64,000 bases of DNA from BS750m-G4 sp964472195 (GTDB lineage: Bacteria; Bacteroidota; Ignavibacteria; Tepidaquicellales; Tepidaquicellaceae). Under the pieces are notes generated by a model, which made no database searches, was not told the DNA's origin, and worked only from the letters and a program-made list of their open reading frames with translations. Below are positions 8,263 through 17,689 of the stretch, one piece after another. The translations under genes and the position numbers were made by a program. The stretch lies in the NCBI GenBank assembly GCA_964472195.1, contig CAYYJH010000001.1, forward strand, positions 1 through 64,000, in the 5' to 3' direction. Within the stretch, counting starts at the first letter, position 1. Every line of letters starts with the position of its first letter.

Positions 8263-9462
8263 TTGAAGGAATTTGATGTAATAATCATCGGCGGAGGTAT
8301 AATAGGTTTAGCAACTGCTTATAAGCTTCTTGAAAGTAAAAATAATTTGAGACTTTGCATTCTTGAAAAAGAATCTCGCATTGCTCAACATCAGACTGGT
8401 AATAATAGCGGTGTTATTCATTCGGGGATATATTATAAACCTGGAAGTATGAAAGCACTCAATTGTATTAAAGGCTATAAATTACTTCTGGATTTTTGTA
8501 CTAAAGAGGAAATTCATTATGAACTGTGTGGAAAAGTAATAGTTGCATGTAACGAGACGGAAGTTCATAGGTTAGATAAATTATATGAGAGAGGATTAGA
8601 AAACGGTCTTGCGAAAATTAGATTGATTGATAGAAATGAACTAAAAGAAATTGAACCGTATTCTGAAGGAATAAAAGCGATTCATGTACCGTATGCGGGT
8701 ATTATTGATTTTGAGATTGTATCTGATAAGTTTACAGAAAGAATTCAGAGTAAGGGAGGTAAGATCTTTTTAAACGAAAAAGTTTTAAAAGTAAGATTAG
8801 GAAGTTATAATGAAGTTGAGACAACAAAGAATATATACAAAACTAAAGTGATAATAAATTGTGGAGGTCTTTACTCGGATGCCTTAACTCAATTAACGTA
8901 CAGAAACAAAATGCCCTTTAGAATTATTCCTTTTAAAGGTGAGTACTACAAATTAAAAAAAGAAAGATGCAATATTGTAAAATCTCTGATATACCCCGTA
9001 CCGGACCCTTCATTTCCATTTTTGGGTGTACATTTTACGAAGAAGATTAACGGAGAGGTGGAAGCAGGACCGAATGCTGTGCTTTCTTTTAAAAAGGAAG
9101 GATATAATAAATATGATTTTGATGTTGAAGATACTTTTAATATTTTTACCTGGCAAGGATTTTATAAAATTGCTTCAAAGTATTGGAAAACAGGATATGA
9201 TGAATTTTACAGGTCTTATTCGAAGAAAGCATTTGTGAATGCCCTGGGAAGGCTTGTACCTGAAGTTAATGTAAATGATCTTTCGGAGGGAGGCATTGGC
9301 GTTAGAGCACAAGCATGTTCACGCGATGGTAAACTCATCGATGATTTTTTAATCTTAAAAGAGAATAATATTATAAATGTTTGTAATGCCCCATCACCGG
9401 CAGCAACTTCTTCCTTGGCTATAGGAGAATACATAACTGAAGTTGCATCAGAGTTAATTTAA
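8263..9462 (+). CDS. lhgO: L-2-hydroxyglutarate oxidase (FAD-dependent)
   Basis: This encodes 399 residues with a TTG start. The N-terminus has the FAD dinucleotide motif VIIIGGGIIGLATAYKL, followed by QTGNNSGVIHSGIYYKPGS, the signature of the LhgO/DAO family, and GEYYKLK and FPFLGVHFT segments typical of LhgO. It oxidises L-2-hydroxyglutarate to 2-oxoglutarate, passing electrons to quinone at the membrane. It is odd in a polysaccharide locus. One explanation is that the WbpB-like dehydrogenase at 45160, if it uses 2-oxoglutarate to reoxidise NADH, makes 2-hydroxyglutarate that this enzyme salvages. That link is inference. Confidence 0.85.
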   Translation: MKEFDVIIIGGGIIGLATAYKLLESKNNLRLCILEKESRIAQHQTGNNSGVIHSGIYYKPGSMKALNCIKGYKLLLDFCTKEEIHYELCGKVIVACNETEVHRLDKLYERGLENGLAKIRLIDRNELKEIEPYSEGIKAIHVPYAGIIDFEIVSDKFTERIQSKGGKIFLNEKVLKVRLGSYNEVETTKNIYKTKVIINCGGLYSDALTQLTYRNKMPFRIIPFKGEYYKLKKERCNIVKSLIYPVPDPSFPFLGVHFTKKINGEVEAGPNAVLSFKKEGYNKYDFDVEDTFNIFTWQGFYKIASKYWKTGYDEFYRSYSKKAFVNALGRLVPEVNVNDLSEGGIGVRAQACSRDGKLIDDFLILKENNIINVCNAPSPAATSSLAIGEYITEVASELI

Positions 9463-9477
9463 TAAGTTTAATTTGTT

Positions 9478-9996
9478 ATGTCAATAATTGTTTCAAAAAC
9501 AAAACTTGAGAATGTATTACTGATTGAACCTTCGATCTTTAATGACCATAGAGGAACTTATGTCGAAACATATAACAATGAAGATTACAAGAAGAATGGT
9601 ATTAACATTAAGTTTGTACGGGATGATATTTCAACTTCTTCAAAAAATGTATTAAGAGGAATTCATTACGATGATAAAACCTGGAAGTTAATTCAATGTA
9701 TGCATGGGAAGATATATTTTGTTGTAATTGATATGAGATTTGATTCTACCGATTATTTAAAATGGCAGTCGTTTACGTTATCGTCTGTGAATCGGCATCA
9801 GGTTCTTGTCCCTCCTAAGTTCGGCAACGGTCATTTAGTTTTAAGCGAGAGTTGTATTTTTCATTATAAAATGTCAGAGTATTATGACCCGGATAATGAA
9901 AGAGGTTTGAAATGGGACGATCCGAAAGTTGGGATTGACTGGCCTATTAAAGAACCTATCCTGTCGGTTAAGGATACAAATACCGAATATTTATAA
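9478..9996 (+). CDS. RmlC-family nucleotide-sugar 3,5-epimerase
   Basis: This is a cupin-fold enzyme of 172 residues. DHRGTYVETYN near 23-33, NVLRGIHYDD with the catalytic-type His63, and a KFGNGHLVLSE segment near 114-124 place it in the dTDP-4-dehydrorhamnose 3,5-epimerase family. True RmlC proteins usually read GFAHGF at the last motif; GNGHLVLS suggests a subgroup acting on other 4-keto sugars, such as GDP-4-keto-6-deoxyheptose. No complete rmlABCD set is present. Eight bases separate its stop from the ATG of the aminotransferase gene that follows, so the two are translationally close. Confidence 0.75.
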   Translation: MSIIVSKTKLENVLLIEPSIFNDHRGTYVETYNNEDYKKNGINIKFVRDDISTSSKNVLRGIHYDDKTWKLIQCMHGKIYFVVIDMRFDSTDYLKWQSFTLSSVNRHQVLVPPKFGNGHLVLSESCIFHYKMSEYYDPDNERGLKWDDPKVGIDWPIKEPILSVKDTNTEYL

Positions 9997-10003
9997 TAAA
10001 CTG

Positions 10004-11173
10004 ATGAAGATAAGAGAAGATTTTTTATCGCTTGCAATACCCGATATTTCTGAAAAAGAAATTTCTGAGGTGGTCGATAGTCTGAAATCAGGTTGGATTA
10101 GTGTTGGTCCGAAAGTCAAACAATTTGAAAAAGAATTTGCAGAATATCATAACACTAAACATGCAATTGCGCTTAGTTCCTGTACATGTGCATTATTGAT
10201 AGCAGCAAAAGTAATTGGAGTAACAAGAGGTGATTACGTAATTGTTCCTACGATCACCTGGCAATCAACAGCGAATATTGTTGAACAACTTGATGCAATT
10301 CCATTATTTGCTGATGTAGAGAGAGATACTCTGAATATAAAAATAGAAGATGTTGAGAATTATTTAAAAAGTTATGGTAATAAAGTTAAAGCTGTCATAC
10401 CTGTCCATCATTCAGGATTACCAGTAGATATTGATAAGTTTGATTACATTTCAGAAAAGAATGGTGTAAAAATTATATACGATGCTGCTCATGCAGTGTT
10501 TTCATCTTATAAAGGTGAAATGGTTGGACAATTTGGTGAAGCGTCTTGTTTTAGTTTTTATGCAACTAAAAATATCACGACGGGGGATGGTGGAATAATT
10601 ACAACTAATAATGATGAATTTGCTGAACAATGCCGGTTATGGTCTTACCATGGATTGCCGAAAGATTCATGGAAAAGGTATTCTGCTGAAAATGCAAGTC
10701 CCCATGTTCAATCGGTTGTCCCGGGATATAAATTTAATATGACTGATTTACAAGCAGCGGTAGGACTTGCTCAATTGAGACGGAAAGATGAATTTATTCA
10801 GAAGCGTAATGAACTCATTGAACATTATAATTATTTATTTGATAATGTTAGTTTTATCGAAACCCCGGTACATAATACAGATTATGGTCAATGGGGAAAT
10901 CATGTTTATGTAATAAAGCTGCTTGATGAATCTATTGACAGGGATCAATTTATGCAAAAGTTGAGAGAGTATAACATCGGTACAAATCTGCATTTTTATC
11001 CCGTGCATAAAAATTTATATTACATGCATAAATATCCTGATGTTGTACTTCCGAATTCGGAATGGTTGATGAACAGGATATTAACTTTACCTTTATGTAC
11101 TAAATACTCCGAGCAAGATATAGAGTATGTTGTCGAAGCAGTAAAAGAAGTTTACAAAAAATTAGAAAATTAA
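10004..11173 (+). CDS. DegT/DnrJ/EryC1/StrS aminotransferase
   Basis: This is a PLP enzyme of 389 residues that aminates a keto group on a nucleotide sugar. It shows GWISVGPKVKQFEKEFA near the N-terminus, the cofactor-aspartate region IYDAAHAV, and SFYATKNITTGDGG with the Schiff-base Lys189. The ATG at 10004 is chosen because it gives the normal family start (SLAIPDISEKE) and follows the upstream stop; a longer reading would overlap the RmlC-like gene. The sequence resembles ArnB/PseC-like 4-aminotransferases, and an RmlC-like neighbour hints at a 4-keto substrate. Exact substrate unknown. Confidence 0.85.
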   Translation: MKIREDFLSLAIPDISEKEISEVVDSLKSGWISVGPKVKQFEKEFAEYHNTKHAIALSSCTCALLIAAKVIGVTRGDYVIVPTITWQSTANIVEQLDAIPLFADVERDTLNIKIEDVENYLKSYGNKVKAVIPVHHSGLPVDIDKFDYISEKNGVKIIYDAAHAVFSSYKGEMVGQFGEASCFSFYATKNITTGDGGIITTNNDEFAEQCRLWSYHGLPKDSWKRYSAENASPHVQSVVPGYKFNMTDLQAAVGLAQLRRKDEFIQKRNELIEHYNYLFDNVSFIETPVHNTDYGQWGNHVYVIKLLDESIDRDQFMQKLREYNIGTNLHFYPVHKNLYYMHKYPDVVLPNSEWLMNRILTLPLCTKYSEQDIEYVVEAVKEVYKKLEN

Positions 11174-11254
11174 TTTGAAACAATAAAACAATTTGTATTC
11201 ATTTTATTTAGAATGAAGTGTTAGATAATTTTTTAAGAAAAAAATATAGGTAAA

Positions 11255-11992
11255 ATGTTTTTCTCTAAGTTTAGAACCGATATTAATTCTTCACCTTACA
11301 ACACATTAAGAAAAATTATAAATGGAGAAGAAGCTATTACATTTGTCGATGTAGGTGCTAATACAGGTCAGTCTATTGATCTTGTAAGGAAGGATTTTAA
11401 AAATGCTAAGATATATTCTTTTGAACCAACACCCGATTTAGTAAAACAGCTTGAAGACAAATATAAAAAAGATACTGGAGTCAAAATTTCTGAAAAAGCT
11501 CTAGCTGATTTTGATGGTGAATCGAAGTTCTATGTTTCAACTTATTCACCAACAAATTCTATGTTAGTACCCGATATAGAATTGTATACTGAAATCCACA
11601 GCGATAGAGCGGATGATTTGAAGAATCTTAAAGAAATAATTGTACCCGTGACAACTTTAAGTAATTGGTATAAAGCAAACAATTTTACTGAAAGAATAGA
11701 CGTTCTTAAGATTGATACTCAGGGAACAGAATTGCAAGTGCTTAAGGGAGCAGAAGAGCTTTTGACAGATAAAATAAAAATAATTATTCTTGAAGTTCAG
11801 TTTGTGAACTTTTACAAAGGGTCCCCTCCATATTATAAGATCTTTGAGTTTTTATATAATCACGAGTTCAACCTTTTAGATTTTTTCAATAACATGAGAT
11901 TGAATGATCTCGAAATTATTGAAAGCGATCTCATTTTTTTAAAAAGAGATTATTTTGATCTAAAATATATTAGCGATATTAACAAGCGTTAG
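11255..11992 (+). CDS. FkbM-family methyltransferase
   Basis: This SAM-dependent O-methyltransferase has 245 residues. Motif I is VDVGANTGQS (31-40), followed by IYSFEPTPDLVKQL, and IDVLKIDTQGTELQVLKGA is the FkbM hallmark. FkbM enzymes methylate sugar hydroxyls in many O-antigen and glycan loci. It stands between the aminotransferase and a TylF-type methyltransferase, so the repeat unit probably carries more than one methyl group. The acceptor cannot be told from sequence. Confidence 0.85.
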   Translation: MFFSKFRTDINSSPYNTLRKIINGEEAITFVDVGANTGQSIDLVRKDFKNAKIYSFEPTPDLVKQLEDKYKKDTGVKISEKALADFDGESKFYVSTYSPTNSMLVPDIELYTEIHSDRADDLKNLKEIIVPVTTLSNWYKANNFTERIDVLKIDTQGTELQVLKGAEELLTDKIKIIILEVQFVNFYKGSPPYYKIFEFLYNHEFNLLDFFNNMRLNDLEIIESDLIFLKRDYFDLKYISDINKR

Positions 11993-12019
11993 TGCTTGTC
12001 AATTTAAATTATTCTATTA

Positions 12020-12742
12020 TTGATTAAAGTGTTAAAGAGAAAAATTTTAAATATAATTCTAAAGCGTTCGAGGGATCCTAATCTTACTGAGTTTAATATA
12101 AAGAAATTTTTCAAAAATGATTCCGAGTTATTATCTTCCTGCTACTCAGAAAATAAAGCAAGGGCTTTGGTTTATGTTATAAAAGAAACAGTAAATGAGA
12201 TTGATGGTGATATAGCTGAGTGCGGAGTATACAGAGCAGGAGGGACGATAATCCTTGCTAAAGTACTAAAAAAATTTAATTCAGATAAAAGGATTTATGC
12301 ATTTGATTCATTTGAAGGTATGCCTGAAGCAACTGATGTAGACAAAATGAAAAATGGCGACGTGTTTTACAAAAAAGGAGTCCTTGCAGCTACAAGTCTT
12401 GATTATGTTAACTCTAAAGCAAAATATTACAAAGTTGATAATTATATAAATTTTGTTAAGGGCTATTTCGAAAATACCCTGAGTATAACAATCAAACCGG
12501 AGCATAAATTCTGTGCGGTGGTTATTGATCCAGACCAGTACTTGGGAACAAAATACTGCTTAGAATTTTTTTACGATAAAGTTTTACCGGGAGGGCATAT
12601 TATTATTGATGATTATGATATAGAGGATAAGCAAAAAGCAGATACCCCGGGAGTAAAATTTGCTGCTGATGAGTTTTTAAGAAATAAAAAGGAAAAGTTA
12701 ATTCATCTAGCAGATTCAATGTATTATTTTAAGAAATTATAG
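12020..12742 (+). CDS. TylF/macrocin-type O-methyltransferase
   Basis: This encodes 240 residues with a TTG start. IDGDIAECGVYRAGGT is the TylF family hallmark, then RIYAFDSFEGMPEATDVD, HKFCAVVIDPD and GGHIIIDDYD, the metal-binding acidic loop of these Mg-dependent enzymes. Known members methylate deoxysugar hydroxyls; bacterial relatives are common in LPS loci. It lies 27 bases after the FkbM gene. Confidence 0.85.
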   Translation: MIKVLKRKILNIILKRSRDPNLTEFNIKKFFKNDSELLSSCYSENKARALVYVIKETVNEIDGDIAECGVYRAGGTIILAKVLKKFNSDKRIYAFDSFEGMPEATDVDKMKNGDVFYKKGVLAATSLDYVNSKAKYYKVDNYINFVKGYFENTLSITIKPEHKFCAVVIDPDQYLGTKYCLEFFYDKVLPGGHIIIDDYDIEDKQKADTPGVKFAADEFLRNKKEKLIHLADSMYYFKKL

Positions 12743-12762
12743 AAAGTTTACAATAAGTTGAT

Positions 12763-13713
12763 ATGAAAAATAAAATTTTAATAACAGGTGGTGCTGGCAA
12801 TATTGGTTCATTCATTGTTGATCAATGCGTTGAACTTGGACATGATGTTGTAGTTGTTGATAATTTTTATAACGGTAAGTTCAGAAACATTGAAAAGCAT
12901 TTGTCCTCGAAAAGAATCGAATTAGAGACTATTGATATAGGTAATTGGGAAATGGTAAAATATGTTTTCGATAAACACAAACCGGAATTTGTTTCTCACC
13001 AGGCGTCGCTGATGATAATGGATTCAAACAAGTTTCCCAGAAAATCAATCGAGACAAATATTGAGGGGACGTTTAATATAATACAAGCATGTTCTGATTA
13101 TGGTGTAAAAAAACTAACTTATGGTTCTTCGGCATCTGTGTATGGTAACCCACGGTTTGTCCCGGTTACCGAAGATCATCCGTTTGATAATCAGACACTT
13201 TATGGTGCTACAAAAATTGCAAAAGAAGCACTAATGCATTCGTGGGCTTTTTCGCATAACGTGCCGTTTGTTGGTTTCCGTTATTTTAATATTTACAGTG
13301 AAAGACAGGGTTTGGGAGCATTTTATACACAGGTGTTTCAAAAATGGATTCATGCTATTCATGAAGACAGGGAAATCATTATGTACGGTGATGGGGAACA
13401 AACAATGGATCTTGTTCATTCGTACGATGCCGCAAAGGCTAACGTACTTGCTATGTTCAATGATAATGTGAAGAATGAACATTTTAATGTTGGAACGGGT
13501 AAAGAAACAAGCTTGAAGGAGTTGCTCTCAATTATAGAAAATCTTATGTCTAAAAAAGCAAAAGTGAAACATGTAGAAAGTGATCCTCACCTTGTTAAAA
13601 GGAGATGTGCATCAATAGAAAAAATTGCGAATCAATTAGATTTCAAACCAACCGTAAATGTTAAGGAAGGAACAAAAAGATATATCGATAATCTATTGGA
13701 AGGCAAAATCTAA
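12763..13713 (+). CDS. NAD-dependent sugar-nucleotide epimerase/dehydratase (SDR)
   Basis: This extended SDR has 316 residues. It has the TGGAGNIGS cofactor motif (8-16), YGSSASVYG and LYGATK (YxxxK catalytic pair) and a GalE-like DLVHSYDAAKA region. It probably acts on a nucleotide-linked sugar. Its stop overlaps the start of the HddA-like kinase (TAATG), which, with the nucleotidyltransferase after that, forms a tight three-gene set that may make one activated sugar. Substrate not determinable; C4-epimerase or C6/C3 modification are all possible. Confidence 0.8.
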   Translation: MKNKILITGGAGNIGSFIVDQCVELGHDVVVVDNFYNGKFRNIEKHLSSKRIELETIDIGNWEMVKYVFDKHKPEFVSHQASLMIMDSNKFPRKSIETNIEGTFNIIQACSDYGVKKLTYGSSASVYGNPRFVPVTEDHPFDNQTLYGATKIAKEALMHSWAFSHNVPFVGFRYFNIYSERQGLGAFYTQVFQKWIHAIHEDREIIMYGDGEQTMDLVHSYDAAKANVLAMFNDNVKNEHFNVGTGKETSLKELLSIIENLMSKKAKVKHVESDPHLVKRRCASIEKIANQLDFKPTVNVKEGTKRYIDNLLEGKI

Positions 13714-14723
13714 TGTTGTTTAATAAAAAACATATTTATTTGAGATCACCCTTAAGGATTAGCTTTGTAGGTGGTGGAACTGATCTTGAATCATTTTATG
13801 AGAAGGGTGTTCCCGGACATGTAATATCATCAACAACGGACCTTTATGTTTATGTATCGATAAAAGATATGTTCGATTCAAACGTACGGGTTCATCATTC
13901 GGAGATTGAAACTGAACCGATTACAAGTCGTATTCGGCACATTTATTCAAAGACTGCTCTTGAACATTTTGGAATGTTCAAGGGTTCAGAGGTCGTGATC
14001 ACTTCGGATGTAATGACAACTGGTAGTGGTCTTGGTGCTTCATCTTCAATGATGAGTGCATTATTAAAAGGTTGTTCCGAAATGAGAGGTAAGAAGATCA
14101 AAGATAATTATAAACTCGCAGAACTCACTTTTAAATTAGAGCATGCTGCTGGTACAATCGGTGGCCGCCAGGATCAATATGCAGCAACTTTTGGAGGATT
14201 GAATTCTATCACTTTTTCCAAAGAAAAAATAAAAGTTACTCCCGTAAAAATTTCAAACACTAAACTTAAAGATTTTGAGGATAGGCTGTTTTTAATATTT
14301 ACAAACATAGCAAGAGCTTCGAAGGATATTCAAATGCAGTTACAGGACAACAGCAGGAATGACAATAAAAATTACTATTTCGAGAACCTATTAAATCTTT
14401 CGTATGAATTTCTTAAAACACTTCAATCAAAAAATTCTAAAATAGATGATATTGGCAAAATACTTCACGAAGCGTGGCTTTTGAAAAAGAGAACTAATAA
14501 AAGATCTACTAATCCATACATTGATCAACTTTATGATAGTTTGCGTAAGAAAGGAGTTACAGGCGGAAAAATTCTTGGTGCCGGTGGTGGAGGTTTCTTC
14601 CTAGCTTTTGCGAAGGATCCCGATGTTAAAAAGAAGATAAAGTATACACTTTATCCAAATTTTATAACTCTTGATGTTAAATTCAGTAAAAAAGGTACTG
14701 AGGTATTATGGAAGAATTTTTAG
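13713..14723 (+). CDS. GHMP sugar kinase, HddA-like (heptose-7-phosphate 1-kinase)
   Basis: This encodes 336 residues. The start has SPLRISFVGGGTDL (12-25), typical of HddA-type kinases; the ATP loop is GSGLGASSS (104-112); GGRQDQYAATFGG and GGKILGAGGGGFF complete the family. HddA phosphorylates D-glycero-D-manno-heptose 7-phosphate at O1. It overlaps the SDR before it by one base and the nucleotidyltransferase after it by 16. A second HddA-like gene lies at 47927. The two differ clearly in sequence and may act on different sugars. Confidence 0.8.
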   Translation: MLFNKKHIYLRSPLRISFVGGGTDLESFYEKGVPGHVISSTTDLYVYVSIKDMFDSNVRVHHSEIETEPITSRIRHIYSKTALEHFGMFKGSEVVITSDVMTTGSGLGASSSMMSALLKGCSEMRGKKIKDNYKLAELTFKLEHAAGTIGGRQDQYAATFGGLNSITFSKEKIKVTPVKISNTKLKDFEDRLFLIFTNIARASKDIQMQLQDNSRNDNKNYYFENLLNLSYEFLKTLQSKNSKIDDIGKILHEAWLLKKRTNKRSTNPYIDQLYDSLRKKGVTGGKILGAGGGGFFLAFAKDPDVKKKIKYTLYPNFITLDVKFSKKGTEVLWKNF

Positions 14724-15379
14724 GCGTTTTGTTCTGCGGTGGCAGAGGAACAAGATTAGGTGAACTTACAAATTATATCTCGAAATCGTTTATACCAATT
14801 TATGATAAACCGGTTTTCAAATTTGGATTGGAGCTTCTTGAAAGATCAAAGATTGTTGAAGAAATTGTATTATTAACTAATACAGTAAATAATGAAAGAT
14901 TGAGTACATTAGGTTATAGAACAATCATACAGAATGATGATGTAGTTAATGATATGTTTTCGGGTTGGGAGTATATAAAAGATAAAACAAAAACAAAGAA
15001 GAATGGTGTTCTAATGCCAAGCGATAATATCTCAAATGTAAAAACGGACGGTCTTATAGATTATTTTTTAAAACAGAAAGCTGATATTGGTTTTTCACTT
15101 TTTACAATAGGTGATAAGGTTAAACTTTCCCAGATGGGTTGTTTCAATGTTGATGAGAGTAAGTATTATTATAAAAGCAAGTTTCTTAAAACTAACAAGG
15201 GTGTTATTGCACCATTCATAATCAGGAATAGTATTTTAGTTACGGACTTTGATCACGCTGTAGATTATGCAAAAGTTATATACAGAGAACACAATGGATA
15301 CTGGTTTGATATAGGAGATAAGGACAGTATTTTAGAAGCATCAAAATGGAGAGAACAGTGTGTAAAGGGTAAAAGATAA
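14708..15379 (+). CDS. Sugar-1-phosphate nucleotidyltransferase
   Basis: This encodes 223 residues. The nucleotide-binding loop is CGGRGTRL (10-17), followed by SFIPIYDKPVFKFGLELLE; MPSDNIS supplies the metal-binding Asp, and YWFDIGDKDSILEAS is the usual C-terminal phrase. The fold is RmlA-like but shorter than RmlA (about 290). Position after an HddA-like kinase suggests the HddC role, adding GMP to heptose 1-phosphate, though sequence looks closer to thymidylyl/uridylyltransferases. It starts inside the end of the kinase gene, so translation is coupled. Confidence 0.75.
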   Translation: MEEFLGVLFCGGRGTRLGELTNYISKSFIPIYDKPVFKFGLELLERSKIVEEIVLLTNTVNNERLSTLGYRTIIQNDDVVNDMFSGWEYIKDKTKTKKNGVLMPSDNISNVKTDGLIDYFLKQKADIGFSLFTIGDKVKLSQMGCFNVDESKYYYKSKFLKTNKGVIAPFIIRNSILVTDFDHAVDYAKVIYREHNGYWFDIGDKDSILEASKWREQCVKGKR

Positions 15380-15432
15380 AACCTAAAATGAATTTGTTGA
15401 ATACTGGATTATAAAAAAAATCAAATTTTTTT

Positions 15433-16743
15433 TTGAGATATATAATCAATTTTTTTTCAAAGTTAGGTGTCGATACGATATCGAAGCTATTGAGTTTAAT
15501 AGCTTTACCAATTATCACAAGAAGTTTAGGACCTGATGGGTATGGAAAATTTGTTTATTTAACTATAGTTCTTTCTTATTTCGGTTTTTTTGTTGACTTC
15601 GGTTATATTAATTACGGAACGAATGAAATATTTAAAAGGAAAAGCTCAAATGAGGTTGTTAATAGTATTGTAGCGTTGCGATTGATAACGGCTTTAATCT
15701 CTATAGTGTTAATATTCATTGCAGGATATTTTTTGTTTGATGAATCTTTTTATGTTTTACTTTTGATTTATTCTGCAAGTTTTTTCTTTCAGGCATTTTC
15801 GATTAAGTATTATTTTCTTGCGCATCAAAGATTATATTATAATTCTTTATCTGAATTAGTTGGTCAGGTTATATTTGTAATTTCTATCTTCATAATATTT
15901 ATATATTCGGCAAGTGTTTTTACACTAGTTTTACTGACTTTATTGCAGACACTTATAAGTTCTTTAATGTTGATAATTCCGTATTATAAAAAGTATAAAT
16001 TTAAATTTAATTTTAGTTTAAAAGAAAATCTTTTGATTTTTAAAAACTCTTCTAAGCTTGGTTTCGCAGCGAAGTTTGAAGGATTAACAGTATCGTTTAT
16101 ACCGTTTCTTTTGGGAATACTTATATCGGAACAAGCTGTTGGAATTTTCGGGGTCCCTTTAAGGATATTTTTAGCATTGCTTGCTGTCGTTCAGGGTATA
16201 AGTATGACATTAATGCCGGATATTTTTAAAAATTTTAAATATGATATAAAATTTTATATGAATAGGATTGGATTGTTCTTTTATATTTTTTTTATTGCAG
16301 GTTTAATCCTTGCTTTTTTTATTTACTTCGGTTCTGAAATAATAGTATCATTGTTTTTCGGTAATGAGTTTAGCGAGTCTATAAGTATATTAAAAACATT
16401 TTCAATTACAATTATTTTATGGTCTGTATTAATGTTCTTAGGTCTTATTATCATAGCAATGAACAGATATACTCATTATTTATATTTAACAGCATGCTCA
16501 GCAATTCTTTCTGTTGTGTTTTCACTTGTGTTAATAAACTTGTTCGGATTAACCGGTGCTGGATTTGTTCTTCCGTTAACAGCTTTCGGCTCTATTGTTT
16601 TAGCATTTTATCTTTTATCGGGTTCTTTTAATAATTTAGATTATTCATTTTATAAAATGTTTTCATTAAGTAATGCAATTGCAGAATTAAAAAATTCTGT
16701 ATTACAAAAATCAATCAGTAAACATGAAAATGATAGAAATTAA
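15433..16743 (+). CDS. Wzx-type polysaccharide flippase
   Basis: This inner-membrane protein of 436 residues starts at TTG and has about 12 hydrophobic helices. The start (INFFSKLGVDTISKLLSLIA, then LGPDGYGKF) is typical of the MATE/MOP-type O-unit flippases. It would move undecaprenyl-linked repeat units to the periplasmic face. A second flippase gene lies at 25630. Codon use and AT content look like the neighbours. Confidence 0.85.
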   Translation: MRYIINFFSKLGVDTISKLLSLIALPIITRSLGPDGYGKFVYLTIVLSYFGFFVDFGYINYGTNEIFKRKSSNEVVNSIVALRLITALISIVLIFIAGYFLFDESFYVLLLIYSASFFFQAFSIKYYFLAHQRLYYNSLSELVGQVIFVISIFIIFIYSASVFTLVLLTLLQTLISSLMLIIPYYKKYKFKFNFSLKENLLIFKNSSKLGFAAKFEGLTVSFIPFLLGILISEQAVGIFGVPLRIFLALLAVVQGISMTLMPDIFKNFKYDIKFYMNRIGLFFYIFFIAGLILAFFIYFGSEIIVSLFFGNEFSESISILKTFSITIILWSVLMFLGLIIIAMNRYTHYLYLTACSAILSVVFSLVLINLFGLTGAGFVLPLTAFGSIVLAFYLLSGSFNNLDYSFYKMFSLSNAIAELKNSVLQKSISKHENDRN

Positions 16744-16748
16744 CAATT

Positions 16749-17633
16749 TTGCTTACAACGTTGAATAATAATAATTCGATATTGATTTTAGGCGCGAGTG
16801 GAATAACAGGGGCTGCGATAGCTAAAAGAATGAGATTAGATTACAATGTTTCAGGAACATACTTCGAGAATGATTATGATGTAGGAATAAAATTGTATAA
16901 AAATAATTTAAAGAGTAAAGAGGAATTAGAGAGTCTTTTTAATTTAATAAAACCAGATGTAGTTATAAATTGTGCAGGAGCAACTTCGATACCGGAATGT
17001 GAAAAAGAACCTGAACAAGCTTTCATGCTAAATGTTAGAGCTGTTGAGGATATTTGTATGCTCGTTGATGATTTTAAAGCTAAAGGGATTTTTTTGTCAA
17101 CTGATTCAATTTTTTCAGGAGTAAATAAAAAAAGAGATTACATTGAAGAAGATTTTGCGGAACCCAGAACAATTTATGGAAAAACAAAGTTAGAGGGTGA
17201 AGCTATGGTAAAAAAATATCTTAATGATTATTTAATTCTAAGAATATCACTTGTGTATGGAAAAAGCCCTTCCGGAATTAGGAGTGCAGATGAGAAAGTG
17301 ATAAATAGTTTTAAAAGGAATAATAATTATAAAGCATTCACGGATGAGTTCAGATGTCCAACATCAGTTGATGATATTGCAGAAGTAGTCGTTAGATTAC
17401 TCGGAGGGAATCATCAAGGTACTTTTAATGTATGCGGTCCCGTGAAAGTCAGCAGGTATGAGTTCGCTTGCGGGGTTGCTAAAAAGAACGGCTTCTCCGA
17501 AGACAATGTAACTCCTATTCTGCTTGCTGAGAGCCCTGACAGGGATATTAGATCACCTGATCTGGGAATGAATTGTGAAAAGCTGAATAAAGCAATTAAC
17601 TATAAAATGAATTATCACTATAATATAAACTGA
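16749..17633 (+). CDS. RmlD-like SDR reductase
   Basis: This encodes 294 residues. ILGASGITG (near 13-21) is the cofactor motif, followed by VINCAGATSIPECE, a LSTDSIFSG strand and IYGKTKLEGE with the Tyr/Lys pair, as in dTDP-4-dehydrorhamnose reductases. It reduces a 4-keto nucleotide sugar or acts as a related reductase. Two TTG codons (16749 and 16761) could start it and no ATG precedes the motif; the first is kept. It begins five bases after the flippase gene. Substrate unknown. Confidence 0.75.
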   Translation: MLTTLNNNNSILILGASGITGAAIAKRMRLDYNVSGTYFENDYDVGIKLYKNNLKSKEELESLFNLIKPDVVINCAGATSIPECEKEPEQAFMLNVRAVEDICMLVDDFKAKGIFLSTDSIFSGVNKKRDYIEEDFAEPRTIYGKTKLEGEAMVKKYLNDYLILRISLVYGKSPSGIRSADEKVINSFKRNNNYKAFTDEFRCPTSVDDIAEVVVRLLGGNHQGTFNVCGPVKVSRYEFACGVAKKNGFSEDNVTPILLAESPDRDIRSPDLGMNCEKLNKAINYKMNYHYNIN

Positions 17634-17689
17634 CGTGCTTTAAAGAAATTATTTTATAAAATTTTAGTATTAATTAAATATAACACTCA

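Noticed and set aside
9929..10003. Longer start for the first DegT aminotransferase
   Set aside because: The extra 25 codons lie inside the RmlC-like gene and do not fit the family start; ATG 10004 does.
14708..15379. Calling the nucleotidyltransferase hddC or rmlA outright
   Set aside because: Sequence is RmlA-like while context suggests HddC; the nucleotide specificity cannot be read from the visible motifs.
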